In this document: in pieces, positions 1 through 6,598 of the stretch | Numbering within the stretch: the first letter of the stretch is position 1 | Layout of the letters: every line of letters starts with the position of its first letter | From: Holophagaceae bacterium | GTDB taxonomy: Bacteria; Acidobacteriota; Holophagae; Holophagales; Holophagaceae | NCBI GenBank assembly: GCA_003538615.1 | Contig: DPRT01000111.1 | Span: forward strand, 3,107 to 14,667 | Reading direction: 5' to 3' | Length of the DNA: 11,561 nucleotides | Translations under genes and position numbers: made by a program | Notes under the pieces: model-generated | The model's database searches: none | The model's input: the letters and a program-made list of their open reading frames with translations, nothing else | What the model was told of the DNA's origin: nothing

Positions 1-480
1 AAGCCCACCCTCTACTATCACTTCGGAAGCAAGGAAGGCCTCTTCCGCCAGCTCTGCCTGGTGTCGCTGTCGGCCATGGCCGTGCGCATCCAGGCCCTGG
101 TGGCGCCCTTCCTGGCGGCCCCCATCCACGGCGAGAAGGCGATTGATGAAGCCTGCGTGAAGCTGGCCCAGGCCTACCTGGACCTGCTGCTGGAGAGCCA
201 GGAGTTCACGGGCTTCATCCTGCGCTCCATCGCCGTGCCCTCGCCGGATTCCGGTTTCCGGGACCTCATGCCCCTGGTGGAAAAGGGCCTGAGTCCCCTG
301 GGGCTCTTCATGAACCACGTCTTCGGTACGGGACTGGAGCAGGCCCGCAAGGAAGTGCTTCTGTTCACCTCCCTGGTGGGCTCGCTCATCGAGGAGAAGC
401 TCCGGGATCCGCACTACCAGATCACCAGGGACGAGGTCCGCTGGGTGGCCCACCGCTGGCTGCACGGCGTGCGGGGCTGA
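1..480 (+). CDS. TetR/AcrR-family transcriptional regulator, 5' end cut by window
   Basis: This is the C-terminal part of a TetR-type repressor; the start lies before base 1, and 159 codons are visible. The first visible residues, KPTLYYHFGSKEGLF, are the hallmark end of the TetR helix-turn-helix: the recognition helix followed by the 'Y.HF.SKE.L' segment. Only the first part of the DNA-binding domain is missing. The rest is an all-helical ligand-binding and dimerisation domain, which is poorly conserved in this family, so the effector cannot be predicted. An internal ATG or GTG should not be taken as the start, because the reading frame is open and clearly coding from base 1. The gene ends 17 bases before the M61 peptidase and may be co-transcribed with it. 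It could regulate that operon, but this is inference from position only. Confidence 0.92.
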   Translation, partial: KPTLYYHFGSKEGLFRQLCLVSLSAMAVRIQALVAPFLAAPIHGEKAIDEACVKLAQAYLDLLLESQEFTGFILRSIAVPSPDSGFRDLMPLVEKGLSPLGLFMNHVFGTGLEQARKEVLLFTSLVGSLIEEKLRDPHYQITRDEVRWVAHRWLHGVRG

Positions 481-497
481 TCTTTCGAGGAACCGCC

Positions 498-2297
498 ATG
501 ACCAAGCTCGCGCCCATCCGGGCCATCCTCCGTCCGCTGGACCTGTCCCAGCACCTGCTTGAAGTGGAGCTGACGCTGCCTGCGGAAGCCGTGGCCTCCG
601 GCGCGGTCGCTGCCCTGCCGGCCTGGACGCCGGGCTCATACCTGGTGCGGGACTATGCCCGGTTCGTGGACCGCGTGCGGATCCTGGAGGGCCGCGGGGA
701 GCGGTCTCTGGAGAAGCTCGACAAGCAGCGCTGGCAGCTGCCCGCTTCGAAACGGGAACTCACGGTGAAGTACCGGGTGTACGGCAACGATCTCACCGTG
801 CGCACCAACCACCTGGACGCCACCCACGCCCAGATCATCCCCGCCGCCACCTTCCTCTACCTCGAAGGCCAGCTGGACCGGCCCGTGGAGGTGCGCTTCG
901 AGGGTTTCCCTGCGGGCTGGAAGGTGGCTTCGGCCCTGCCGCAGAAGCAGGGCGCGCACCTGGCGAAGGATTTCGACACGCTGGTGGATTCGCCTTTCGA
1001 AGTGGGTGCCTTCCGCACCCGCAGCTTCAAGACGGGCGGCACCACCTTCGAGCTGGTCTTCACGGGGGCGCACAACGGGGACGAAGGGCGCATGGCGGAG
1101 GCCACCCGGAAGATCGTGGAAGCCGCGGGCGCCATCTTCGGAGGCTTCCCCTTCAAGCGCTATGTCTTCTTCTTCACGTTCACGCCCAAGCTGCGCGGGG
1201 GCCTCGAACACAAGGACTGCACCAGCCTCATCGCGGACAGCCATGCCTTCGACAAGCCCGAGGGCTATTACGCCCTGTTCCAGCTGGTGGCGCACGAGTT
1301 CTTCCACGCCTGGAATGTGAAGCGGCTGCATGATCCCGTGCTGGGGCCCTTCGACTACAGCCGCGAAAACCCCACGAAGATGCTCTGGTTCCACGAGGGG
1401 CTCACCTCCTACATGGAGCACGTGATCGTCCTGCGGGCGGGCGTGGTGCCCTGGAGCCACACGGCGAAGGAGCTGGCCAAGTGCTGGAGCGAGCAGGTGC
1501 AGCGCCCCGGGCGGCTGGAACAGAGCCTGGAGGAGTCCAGCTGGGACGCCTGGATCCGGTTCTACAAGCAGCACGAGTTCAGTCCCAACAGCTCCATCAG
1601 CTACTACGAGAAGGGCGAGATGGCCGCCTGGCTCATGGACGCGGCCCTCCGCGAAGGCAGCCGCGGCAAGGCCGGCCTGGCGGATCTCTTCGCGCGGCTG
1701 TGGACACGGCATGGCGAGAACGGCCTCACGGACGCCGATGTGCGCCAGGCCTTCGAGGCGCTTTCCGGCAGGGATTCCGCCCCGTTCTGGAACGCCTACA
1801 TCTCGGGCCGTGCGGAGCTGGATCCCGCGCCCCTGCGGCGGGCCTTCGGCCTGGAGATGGAGGCCAGGGCCCCCTGGGAATCGCTGTCCCCCGAGGAGGC
1901 CAAGGATTCCGCGGCCCTGCGCCGGGCGAAGGCCTGGACGGGCCTCGTGTTCACCCCCAACGGACCCACCGTCCAGAATGTGATTCCCGGCAGTCCCGCG
2001 GCCAAGGCGGGCCTCAGCTTCGGCATGGAGATCCTCGCCGTGGACGGGTGGCGCACCTCCACCGCCGCGGACGCCCAACGGGCCCTCGCAGAGCCGGGAC
2101 CCGGCGCCAAGGCGGTGGTGCTGGCCTCGGACCGGGGCCGAGTCTTCGAGGTCCAGGTGCCCGTGGTGGAAAGCCCCGGCCGCGCCCATCGCCTGGTGCC
2201 GGACCTCCGGACCGGCGCGGCCCAGCGGGCGGCCTTCGCGGCCTCCTATGGCCAGCCCTATCCCGCGGCGCCGGTGAAGCGGGGCGGGCGCCGGTGA
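498..2297 (+). CDS. M61-family metallopeptidase with PDZ domain
   Basis: Predicted zinc aminopeptidase of the M61 (glycyl aminopeptidase) family, 599 aa, the usual length. The N-terminal beta-rich domain covers about residues 1-170 and includes the family-typical 'PAWTPGSYLVRDYAR'. The gluzincin catalytic domain follows: GGLEHKD at 234-240, HEFFH at 266-270 with zinc ligands H266 and H270 and catalytic E267, and WFHEGLTSY at 297-305, where E300 is the likely third ligand. SYYEKGE near 368 is another conserved M61 segment. A PDZ domain spans about 478-555, with 'VIPGSPAAKAGL' as its core. There is no signal peptide, so the enzyme is probably cytoplasmic. The start is supported by GAGGAA at 487-492, five bases upstream of the ATG. 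Its stop overlaps the GTG of the glycosyltransferase. Physiological substrates of M61 enzymes are poorly known, and none can be inferred here. Confidence 0.94.
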   Translation: MTKLAPIRAILRPLDLSQHLLEVELTLPAEAVASGAVAALPAWTPGSYLVRDYARFVDRVRILEGRGERSLEKLDKQRWQLPASKRELTVKYRVYGNDLTVRTNHLDATHAQIIPAATFLYLEGQLDRPVEVRFEGFPAGWKVASALPQKQGAHLAKDFDTLVDSPFEVGAFRTRSFKTGGTTFELVFTGAHNGDEGRMAEATRKIVEAAGAIFGGFPFKRYVFFFTFTPKLRGGLEHKDCTSLIADSHAFDKPEGYYALFQLVAHEFFHAWNVKRLHDPVLGPFDYSRENPTKMLWFHEGLTSYMEHVIVLRAGVVPWSHTAKELAKCWSEQVQRPGRLEQSLEESSWDAWIRFYKQHEFSPNSSISYYEKGEMAAWLMDAALREGSRGKAGLADLFARLWTRHGENGLTDADVRQAFEALSGRDSAPFWNAYISGRAELDPAPLRRAFGLEMEARAPWESLSPEEAKDSAALRRAKAWTGLVFTPNGPTVQNVIPGSPAAKAGLSFGMEILAVDGWRTSTAADAQRALAEPGPGAKAVVLASDRGRVFEVQVPVVESPGRAHRLVPDLRTGAAQRAAFAASYGQPYPAAPVKRGGRR

Positions 2298-2965
2298 AGA
2301 TCGCCGCGATCCTCGCCGCCCATGATGAAGTGGACCACCTCGGACCCGTGCTGGAAGGGCTGAGGTCCTTCGGCCTCCACCGCGTGCTGGTGGTGGATGA
2401 TGGCTCCACCGATGGCACCGGGGCTCTGGCCGCCGCGGCGGGGGCGGAAGTGCTGCGCCTGGAGCCGGGACAGGGCGGCGGGAAGGGCCAGGCCATGCGG
2501 GCGGGCATGGCGCGCCTGCGGCCCGACGATTTCGACTTCTACCTGTTCCTGGATGCGGATGGCCAGCACGACCCGGCGGACCTCCAGCGGTTCCTGGACC
2601 ATCTTGCCGCGCACCCGGATGCGGATTTCCTCATCGGATCACGCTTCGAGGACCGGGCGAAGATCCCCGCCAAGCGCTGGCGCACCAATGCGCTGGGCAC
2701 CTGGACCCTGGGTCGCATCGCGGGTGTGCGCTGGGAGGACAGCCAGAGCGGCTTCCGCATGATCCGGAAGAAGGTGCTGGACCGGCTGGACCTCCGCTCC
2801 ACGGGCTTTGCCATCGAGATGGAGATCGCCATGAAGGCTTCGGATTGGAAGCTGCGCTGGGCCCACATCCCCATCCAGGCCATCTACCGGCCCGGGCCGC
2901 ACCGAAGCCATTTCAGAGGGGTGATGGATACGTGGCTCATCGCCTGGGAATCGCTCAAATGCTGA
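2294..2965 (+). CDS. Family 2 glycosyltransferase, soluble DPM1-like
   Basis: Predicted inverting GT-A glycosyltransferase of 223 aa that transfers a sugar from a nucleotide donor, perhaps to a polyprenyl phosphate. Visible motifs are the nucleotide-binding VVDDGSTDGT (33-42), the metal-binding DAD within FLDADGQHDP (87-89), GSRF (115-118) and DSQSGFR (149-155). These match dolichyl/polyprenyl-phosphate sugar transferases. It lacks the C-terminal membrane helices seen in some relatives. The start is a GTG at 2294-2296 that shares the tetranucleotide GTGA with the M61 stop, implying translational coupling. The same frame is open far upstream, but that stretch is a shadow of the peptidase gene. 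The last 33 bases, encoding most of its C-terminal WLIAWESLKC, are duplicated 110 bp downstream (see the repeat entries). Donor and acceptor are unknown. Confidence 0.9.
   Translation: MKIAAILAAHDEVDHLGPVLEGLRSFGLHRVLVVDDGSTDGTGALAAAAGAEVLRLEPGQGGGKGQAMRAGMARLRPDDFDFYLFLDADGQHDPADLQRFLDHLAAHPDADFLIGSRFEDRAKIPAKRWRTNALGTWTLGRIAGVRWEDSQSGFRMIRKKVLDRLDLRSTGFAIEMEIAMKASDWKLRWAHIPIQAIYRPGPHRSHFRGVMDTWLIAWESLKC
2933..2965 (+). repeat. Direct repeat copy 1 (3' end of the glycosyltransferase gene)
   Basis: This 33-bp segment is the final coding part and stop codon of the glycosyltransferase. It recurs at 3043-3075 with 31 of 33 bases identical, exactly 110 bp downstream. Both copies are followed within a few bases by a hairpin whose left arm contains an ACCCGGTC- or GCCCGGTC-like core. 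The unit therefore looks like 'gene end plus hairpin' present twice in tandem. Confidence 0.9.
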
Positions 2966-2972
2966 GCTGGCT

Positions 2973-3040
2973 TCAACCCGGTCAGGCCTTGCCACTTGCC
3001 GCTGCCCCGCAGCGCCAAGTTCGGTCCTGATCCGGGTTGA
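2973..3040. repeat. Two-tier long imperfect hairpin (REP-like or terminator)
   Basis: A 68-nt imperfect palindrome lies 7 bases after the glycosyltransferase stop. The outer stem pairs TCAACCCGG (2973-2981) with CCGGGTTGA (3032-3040) and TCAGG (2982-2986) with CCTGA (3026-3030), with one bulged base at 3031. An inner stem pairs ACTTG (2994-2998) with CAAGT (3016-3020), then after one C-C mismatch CGCTGC (3000-3005) with GCAGCG (3009-3014), closed by a three-base loop. That gives 25 paired positions. There is no T-tract, so it is not a classical intrinsic terminator. It may end transcription from both sides, protect 3' ends, or belong to a dispersed REP-like family. Confidence 0.75.
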
Positions 3041-3042
3041 CC

Positions 3043-3075
3043 TGGCTCATCGCGTGGGAATAGCTCAAATGCTGA
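3043..3075 (+). repeat. Direct repeat copy 2 (degenerate glycosyltransferase 3' end)
   Basis: Near-identical copy of 2933-2965 with two mismatches. Read in the frame of the real gene it gives WLIAWE, stop, LKC, stop. One difference, GCC to GCG, is silent; the other, TCG to TAG, creates a premature stop. The codon just before the repeat also differs only silently (ACG versus ACC, both Thr). This segment has no open reading frame of its own and looks like a remnant of a duplicated gene end. It runs directly into the hairpin at 3076-3116. Confidence 0.85.
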
Positions 3076-3116
3076 ACCCGTTCCAGCCCGGTCGAAGGAC
3101 CGGGGCTGGAACGGGT
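3076..3116. terminator. Strong hairpin between convergent genes, probable bidirectional terminator
   Basis: ACCCGTTCCAGCCCGGTC (3076-3093) pairs with 3098-3116 around a GAAG loop. This gives an 18-bp GC-rich stem with a single extra G in the right arm. It sits between the convergent glycosyltransferase and serine protease genes, starting immediately after the second repeat and 12 bases from the protease stop. There is no U-tract on either strand, so termination would rely on the very stable stem or on Rho. A 10-bp palindrome, GGTCCGGACC (3114-3123), overlaps its right end. Confidence 0.7.
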
Positions 3117-3127
3117 CCGGACCGGAC

Positions 3128-5167
3128 TCAGCGTGCCGAGACAGGAGCGCTGGGCGCGTGGGCCTGCACCACCCGGGCTGGCGCCCCGCTGGCCGGGGTG
3201 ATGGCCTTGAGAAGGGCCTGGATGCGGGTCTGCATCTCCGGATCCTCGACCTTGCCCACGCGGGCCATGTAGAGCGTGAACAGGGCGGATTGGTCCACCG
3301 CCGGCGCGGCGGGCTTGAGGAAGGCCGAGTGGACCGCCGCGATGCGGCTGGCGCCGTCTTCCTCGAAGGTGCGCTGGGTGTAGGGATGTCGCTGCTTGGC
3401 GATTTCCTTCCACCGCTTCTGATCCGCCTCGGGCATGGCGGAGGTGGGATGGACATGCTTGAGCACCACGAAGTAGTTGTCCTCCTCGTCCTCGGAGATG
3501 CTCACCCGGCGCAGGTCCCAGACCACCTCCTGGCCCTTGCGGGAGAAGCCCATGTTCAGGATGAGGAAGGCCTTGGGGGACAGGTCCACGTGGGAGGCAT
3601 CCAGGTCCAGCTTCGCCCAGAGGGCCTGGAGCCGGAGGGATTTGCCTTCGGTGAAGGCGAAGGCCATGTCCTGGAGCGCAGCCGGGAGCCGGTCGCGGTG
3701 CTTCAGGAACTCCCCCCAGTCCTTGAGCTGGCCGCCGTAGGGGACATAGGTGTAGTCCAGGAATTTCGGCAGGTCATAGAGCCAGGGCATGAGGGAGGAG
3801 GAATCCACGAACTTGACCGCCATCACCACGCCGGACGGCACCAGGGTGGTGTAGGTGAGAACGACTCCGTCGTCGTACGGGGTGAACCAGATGGCCTGCT
3901 GCCAGGGGCGGCCGAAGCGGTCCACATGGGGCTGGATCTGGTAGGGGTCTCCGAAGGAGGTCACGCGGATGTCCTGCCCGCCCACGGTGCGGGTGACGCT
4001 GGCGCCTTTCAGCAGCAGGTCCATGGTGAGCTTGGGTTTGGCCAGGAGGTCGCCGATGGCCACGCCGTCCGGGCGGCGGATCTTGAAGAGGTACACCCCG
4101 TTCGCCTGGGCGTAGTGGAGCCGGCCGTTCTTGGGGAGTTCGTTGCTCTTGAACTCGAGGGCGGAGAAGTTCCAGGTCTTGGTGGTCTTGTCGCGGAAGA
4201 TGACCTCCGGATCGGCGCTGTTGGGAATGTCTGCCACGGCCTCCTCGCTGGCCTCGCCTTCGGGGAACAGCTCGCCGCCAAGCCCCTGGAAGAACCCATC
4301 CATGGACTGGACGTAGAAGGCCTTTTCCCGGATGGCCAATTCCTTTTTGAGGTCAGAGTACGACTTGGGAAGGGGCAGATCGAAAGCCCGGTCCAGGGCC
4401 TTCGACTTTTCCGGGACGAGGCCGAAGCTGAAGGTGATCTTGTTGAAGAATGCGGCGGTGGCGGCCTTGGCGGCCTTGAGTTCATCCGTGGGCAGGGAGT
4501 AGCAGATGTTGTCCTTCTTGCCCAGGACCACGCCCACCACGCGGCCCTGCGGATCCACCAGGGGGCCGCCGGAATTGCCGGGATTCACACCGGCGCTGCT
4601 CTTCAGGAGATTCCACGCGCCGCGTAGGGGTTCGGGCAGGGTGCCGATCAACTCGCCCGGGCGGATCACCAGCCCTTCGCCATAGGCGTTCCCCACGGTG
4701 AAGACCGTCTCGTTGTCCCGGAAACCGGACCGCAGCTCGAGCCACTTCTGGAAGGTCCGGCCTTTGACCGTGAATCGGATCACGTCCCGCTGCTCGTCCA
4801 GGGTGAGGATCTGGTCCACTTCCCAGACGTTTCCCGCGGCATCGCGGATGAAGCAGGTCTGATAGCCCATGGAGGCATGGAGGGAGCGGAAGACATGGTG
4901 GGCCGTCACCAGTTCCGTCTTCGAGACGGCGAAGGCCGTTCCGATGGAGATGTAGCGGTCATGGCGGAGGTTGAAGGGGACCAGGTCCCAGGGCAGCTCC
5001 TTTTCGTAGGAGACGGGATCCTTGGCGGGGTCCGGCCGCAGGACCACCACTTCGAAGCTCGCGTCCGTGACGCGGGCCTTGATCGCAGGGGCGAGGGAGG
5101 TCTCCTGGGCCCGGAGGGGCGGGCAGAGGAGCAGGACCGGAAGGAGGAGGGTGGCGAGGAATCTCAT
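3128..5167 (-). CDS. Exported trypsin-like serine protease with large unassigned C-terminal region
   Basis: A 679-aa protein beginning MRFLATLLLPVLLLC, a signal peptide probably cut after the nearby LRAQ, so it should act in the periplasm or outside. The frame opens nine codons earlier, but I chose the ATG ending at 5167 because AGGA lies just upstream at good spacing and it gives a clean signal peptide. A chymotrypsin/HtrA-like domain follows, with putative triad H91 (VTAHHVF), D128 (EQRDVIRF) and S199 (NPGNSGGPLVDPQGRVVG). No PDZ domain is recognisable. About 450 residues after the protease core match no family I can name; they contain a Trp/Tyr-rich stretch and acidic patches, and the C-terminus is rich in Ala and Pro. 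The gene converges on the glycosyltransferase and diverges from rnhB, so it appears monocistronic. The substrate is unknown. Confidence 0.88.
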   Translation of the reverse strand: MRFLATLLLPVLLLCPPLRAQETSLAPAIKARVTDASFEVVVLRPDPAKDPVSYEKELPWDLVPFNLRHDRYISIGTAFAVSKTELVTAHHVFRSLHASMGYQTCFIRDAAGNVWEVDQILTLDEQRDVIRFTVKGRTFQKWLELRSGFRDNETVFTVGNAYGEGLVIRPGELIGTLPEPLRGAWNLLKSSAGVNPGNSGGPLVDPQGRVVGVVLGKKDNICYSLPTDELKAAKAATAAFFNKITFSFGLVPEKSKALDRAFDLPLPKSYSDLKKELAIREKAFYVQSMDGFFQGLGGELFPEGEASEEAVADIPNSADPEVIFRDKTTKTWNFSALEFKSNELPKNGRLHYAQANGVYLFKIRRPDGVAIGDLLAKPKLTMDLLLKGASVTRTVGGQDIRVTSFGDPYQIQPHVDRFGRPWQQAIWFTPYDDGVVLTYTTLVPSGVVMAVKFVDSSSLMPWLYDLPKFLDYTYVPYGGQLKDWGEFLKHRDRLPAALQDMAFAFTEGKSLRLQALWAKLDLDASHVDLSPKAFLILNMGFSRKGQEVVWDLRRVSISEDEEDNYFVVLKHVHPTSAMPEADQKRWKEIAKQRHPYTQRTFEEDGASRIAAVHSAFLKPAAPAVDQSALFTLYMARVGKVEDPEMQTRIQALLKAITPASGAPARVVQAHAPSAPVSAR

Positions 5168-5391
5168 GGGCATCCTGGAAAGGAGGAAGAACAAGCCTTC
5201 GTCCCGCCCTTGGGCCGGACGGCAACGCTGTCAGATCTGAATGACCGAAGTGTATCCCATACGGGGTGGGCAGTCCGGATTTGGAGCGCAGGGGATTCGG
5301 GGTACCTTGGATGCATGGAAAAGGCCCGGCGCGGAATCGCACAACCTCCTGGCATGTGGGTGGCGGCTCCCTCCGTGCCCCGGGTGGCCCC
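5168..5391. other. Divergent intergenic region with small palindromes
   Basis: This 224-bp stretch separates the minus-strand serine protease from plus-strand rnhB. It holds a perfect 10-bp palindrome TCAGATCTGA at 5231-5240 and a short inverted repeat GTAT-CCC-ATAC at 5252-5262. Both are plausible operator-like sites but short enough to be chance. A candidate rnhB promoter is listed separately. I could not identify a convincing promoter for the protease, and I see no small gene with a ribosome binding site here. Confidence 0.5.
5281..5308 (+). promoter_or_regulatory. Candidate rnhB-mutT promoter
   Basis: TTGGAG (5281-5286) and TACCTT (5303-5308) are separated by 16 bases, a reasonable sigma-70-type arrangement. 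The -10 part, TACCTTGGA, resembles the elements in front of tolB and cpoB. It would leave a leader of about 75 bases before the GTG start chosen for rnhB. Matches to the consensus are weak, so this is tentative. Confidence 0.35.
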
Positions 5392-6201
5392 GTGAACCCC
5401 CTCGACTGGGATCTCGGCAACGTGCCCCCGGGCGTGGCCTGGGGCGGCGTGGATGAGGCGGGCCGGGGCGCCTGGGCCGGCCCGGTGGTGGCGGCCTGCG
5501 CGGTGCTGGATGCGGCGGCGGTCCACAAATGGGGCCATGTGCTGAGGGGGGTTCGGGACAGCAAGCAGCTGAATCCTGATCGGCGCGAGGTGCTGGCGGC
5601 GGAGCTGAAGGCCATCCTGCCGGCCTACGCCATTGCCGAGGTGGATTCCCTGGCCATCGATCGCGAGAACATCCTGGAGGCCACCATGATGGCCATGCGG
5701 CAGGCCGTGGCGAACCTGACCCTGCGGCCACGCATCCTCTTCATCGACGGCAACCGCGGGCCGAGGACGGGCCTTCCGGAACGCCTGGTGGTGGATGGCG
5801 ATGCCGTGAGCTGCGCCATCGGAGCGGCCAGCATCCTGGCCAAGGCCCACCGGGACGCGCTCCTGATCGCCCTCGAGGAGCGGTATCCGGGCTACGGATT
5901 CGGCCAGCACAAGGGCTACGGCACGGCCCTGCACCGGGCCCGCATCGAGGCGCTGGGCGTGTCGCCGGTCCACCGCATCAGCTACGCGCCGGTGGCGGCC
6001 CTCCAGCGCGTGGACGAGGAACTCCGCGATGCGCTGCACCACAGCCTGGACCGCTGCGCCTCCCTGGCGGAGCTGCAGGCCTGGGTGGACCGGGACCTGC
6101 GGCCCGCCTACGGGCGGCTGAAGCTGGTCTGGGTGGAGACGCTGCGGCGGCGCTACGCGGACCGCCTGGCCCGGTTCGCGAACCGGGAGGGCCTCGAATG
6201 A
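5392..6201 (+). CDS. rnhB: Ribonuclease HII
   Basis: RNase HII removes RNA from RNA-DNA hybrids, including single ribonucleotides misincorporated in DNA. The product is 269 aa from GTG 5392. The family motifs are all present: GVDEAGRG with D21 and E22, DSKQL at 56-60, IDGN with D119, and GD with D137. These correspond to the four catalytic acidic residues known in E. coli RNase HII. SILAKAHRD (147-155) and YGFGQHKGYGT (168-178) are further signatures. Upstream in-frame starts at 5266, 5311 and 5356 would add residues with no family resemblance. GGGTGG just before 5392 is a weak ribosome site, so the exact start is moderately certain. The protein has about 68 extra C-terminal residues after the usual end (HRISYAPV), predicted helical and basic. 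The stop overlaps the next ATG (ATGA), implying coupling with the Nudix gene. Confidence 0.95.
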   Translation: MNPLDWDLGNVPPGVAWGGVDEAGRGAWAGPVVAACAVLDAAAVHKWGHVLRGVRDSKQLNPDRREVLAAELKAILPAYAIAEVDSLAIDRENILEATMMAMRQAVANLTLRPRILFIDGNRGPRTGLPERLVVDGDAVSCAIGAASILAKAHRDALLIALEERYPGYGFGQHKGYGTALHRARIEALGVSPVHRISYAPVAALQRVDEELRDALHHSLDRCASLAELQAWVDRDLRPAYGRLKLVWVETLRRRYADRLARFANREGLE

Positions 6202-6560
6202 TCGAGGTGGTCCTGGCCCTGATCCGCCAGGAGGGACGTTATTTCCTCCAGCGCCGGGCGCTCTCGAATCCCGTGCTGCCGGGGCTCTGGGAGTTCCCGG
6301 GCGGCAAAGTGGAAACGGCCGAATCGCCCTTCGATGCCCTGCGCCGGGAACTCCGTGAAGAGGTGGCCCTGGACCTGATCGCCGCCACGGCGCTGCCCGT
6401 TCTGGAAGGCCCGGTGCGTCTCCACCCCTTCCAGGCCGAGGTGGCGGGGGCGCCGCGCACTGGACTCGCGTGGGGGTGGTTCACGCCGGGGGACATGCTG
6501 CGGCTGCCCATTCCACCGGCCAATGGGGCGCTGGTCCGCAGCCTGCTGGCTGGTCCCTGA
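6198..6560 (+). CDS. mutT: MutT-type Nudix hydrolase (probable 8-oxo-dGTP diphosphatase)
   Basis: A compact 120-aa Nudix enzyme that probably hydrolyses 8-oxo-dGTP to the monophosphate, cleaning the nucleotide pool of a mutagenic oxidation product. The LWEFPGGKVE segment (30-39) is typical of MutT proteins. The Nudix box follows as G36, E42, R50-E51-L52, E54-E55 and L58. The conserved glycine near the end of the box is alanine here (A57), a small deviation that leaves the metal-binding glutamates intact. The ribosome site GGGAGG (6185-6190) lies inside the end of rnhB, seven bases from the ATG, and the two genes overlap by four bases. Together with mutY at the other end of the window this covers two of the three GO-system activities. 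A different Nudix substrate cannot be excluded. Confidence 0.88.
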   Translation: MIEVVLALIRQEGRYFLQRRALSNPVLPGLWEFPGGKVETAESPFDALRRELREEVALDLIAATALPVLEGPVRLHPFQAEVAGAPRTGLAWGWFTPGDMLRLPIPPANGALVRSLLAGP

Positions 6561-6565
6561 TCTGA

Positions 6566-6575
6566 TAGGCTGGAA
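6566..6575 (+). promoter_or_regulatory. Candidate -10 element of the tolB promoter
   Basis: TAGGCTGGAA begins 33 bases before the tolB ATG. It differs at one position in ten from TAGGATGGAA, which begins 30 bases before the cpoB ATG. No convincing -35 hexamer is visible; 16-17 bp upstream the sequence is still inside or next to the end of mutT. Confidence 0.4.
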
Positions 6576-6598
6576 CCTCCCCCAGGCCCGGAGATGAC

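Noticed and set aside
636..2189. 517-codon open frame on the minus strand opposite the M61 peptidase gene
   Set aside because: Composition is rich in Gly, Pro, His and Arg with no recognisable domain; it mirrors the codon bias of the strongly supported plus-strand gene with HEFFH and PDZ motifs.
1481..2293. Upstream extension of the glycosyltransferase frame
   Set aside because: The extra residues are Arg/Gly/Pro-rich shadow of the peptidase; the glycosyltransferase fold begins at the GTG at 2294 (VKIAAILAAHDE).
2933..3116. CRISPR-like or insertion-sequence interpretation of the repeat region
   Set aside because: There are only two repeats with one spacer, no cas genes, no transposase and no terminal inverted repeats framing the unit; a gene-end duplication explains it better.
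3158..4627. 489-codon open frame on the plus strand opposite the serine protease gene
   Set aside because: It is a GC-rich shadow: repetitive Gly/Glu/Val/Leu composition, no family motif, and the opposite strand has a signal peptide and an intact triad.
5231..5240. TCAGATCTGA palindrome as a regulator binding site
   Set aside because: A single 10-bp palindrome with no second copy in the window is too weak to call; mentioned only in the intergenic entry.
5266..5391. Earlier in-frame starts for RNase HII
   Set aside because: The added residues have no family resemblance, the segment contains the likely promoter, and no good ribosome site precedes the ATGs.
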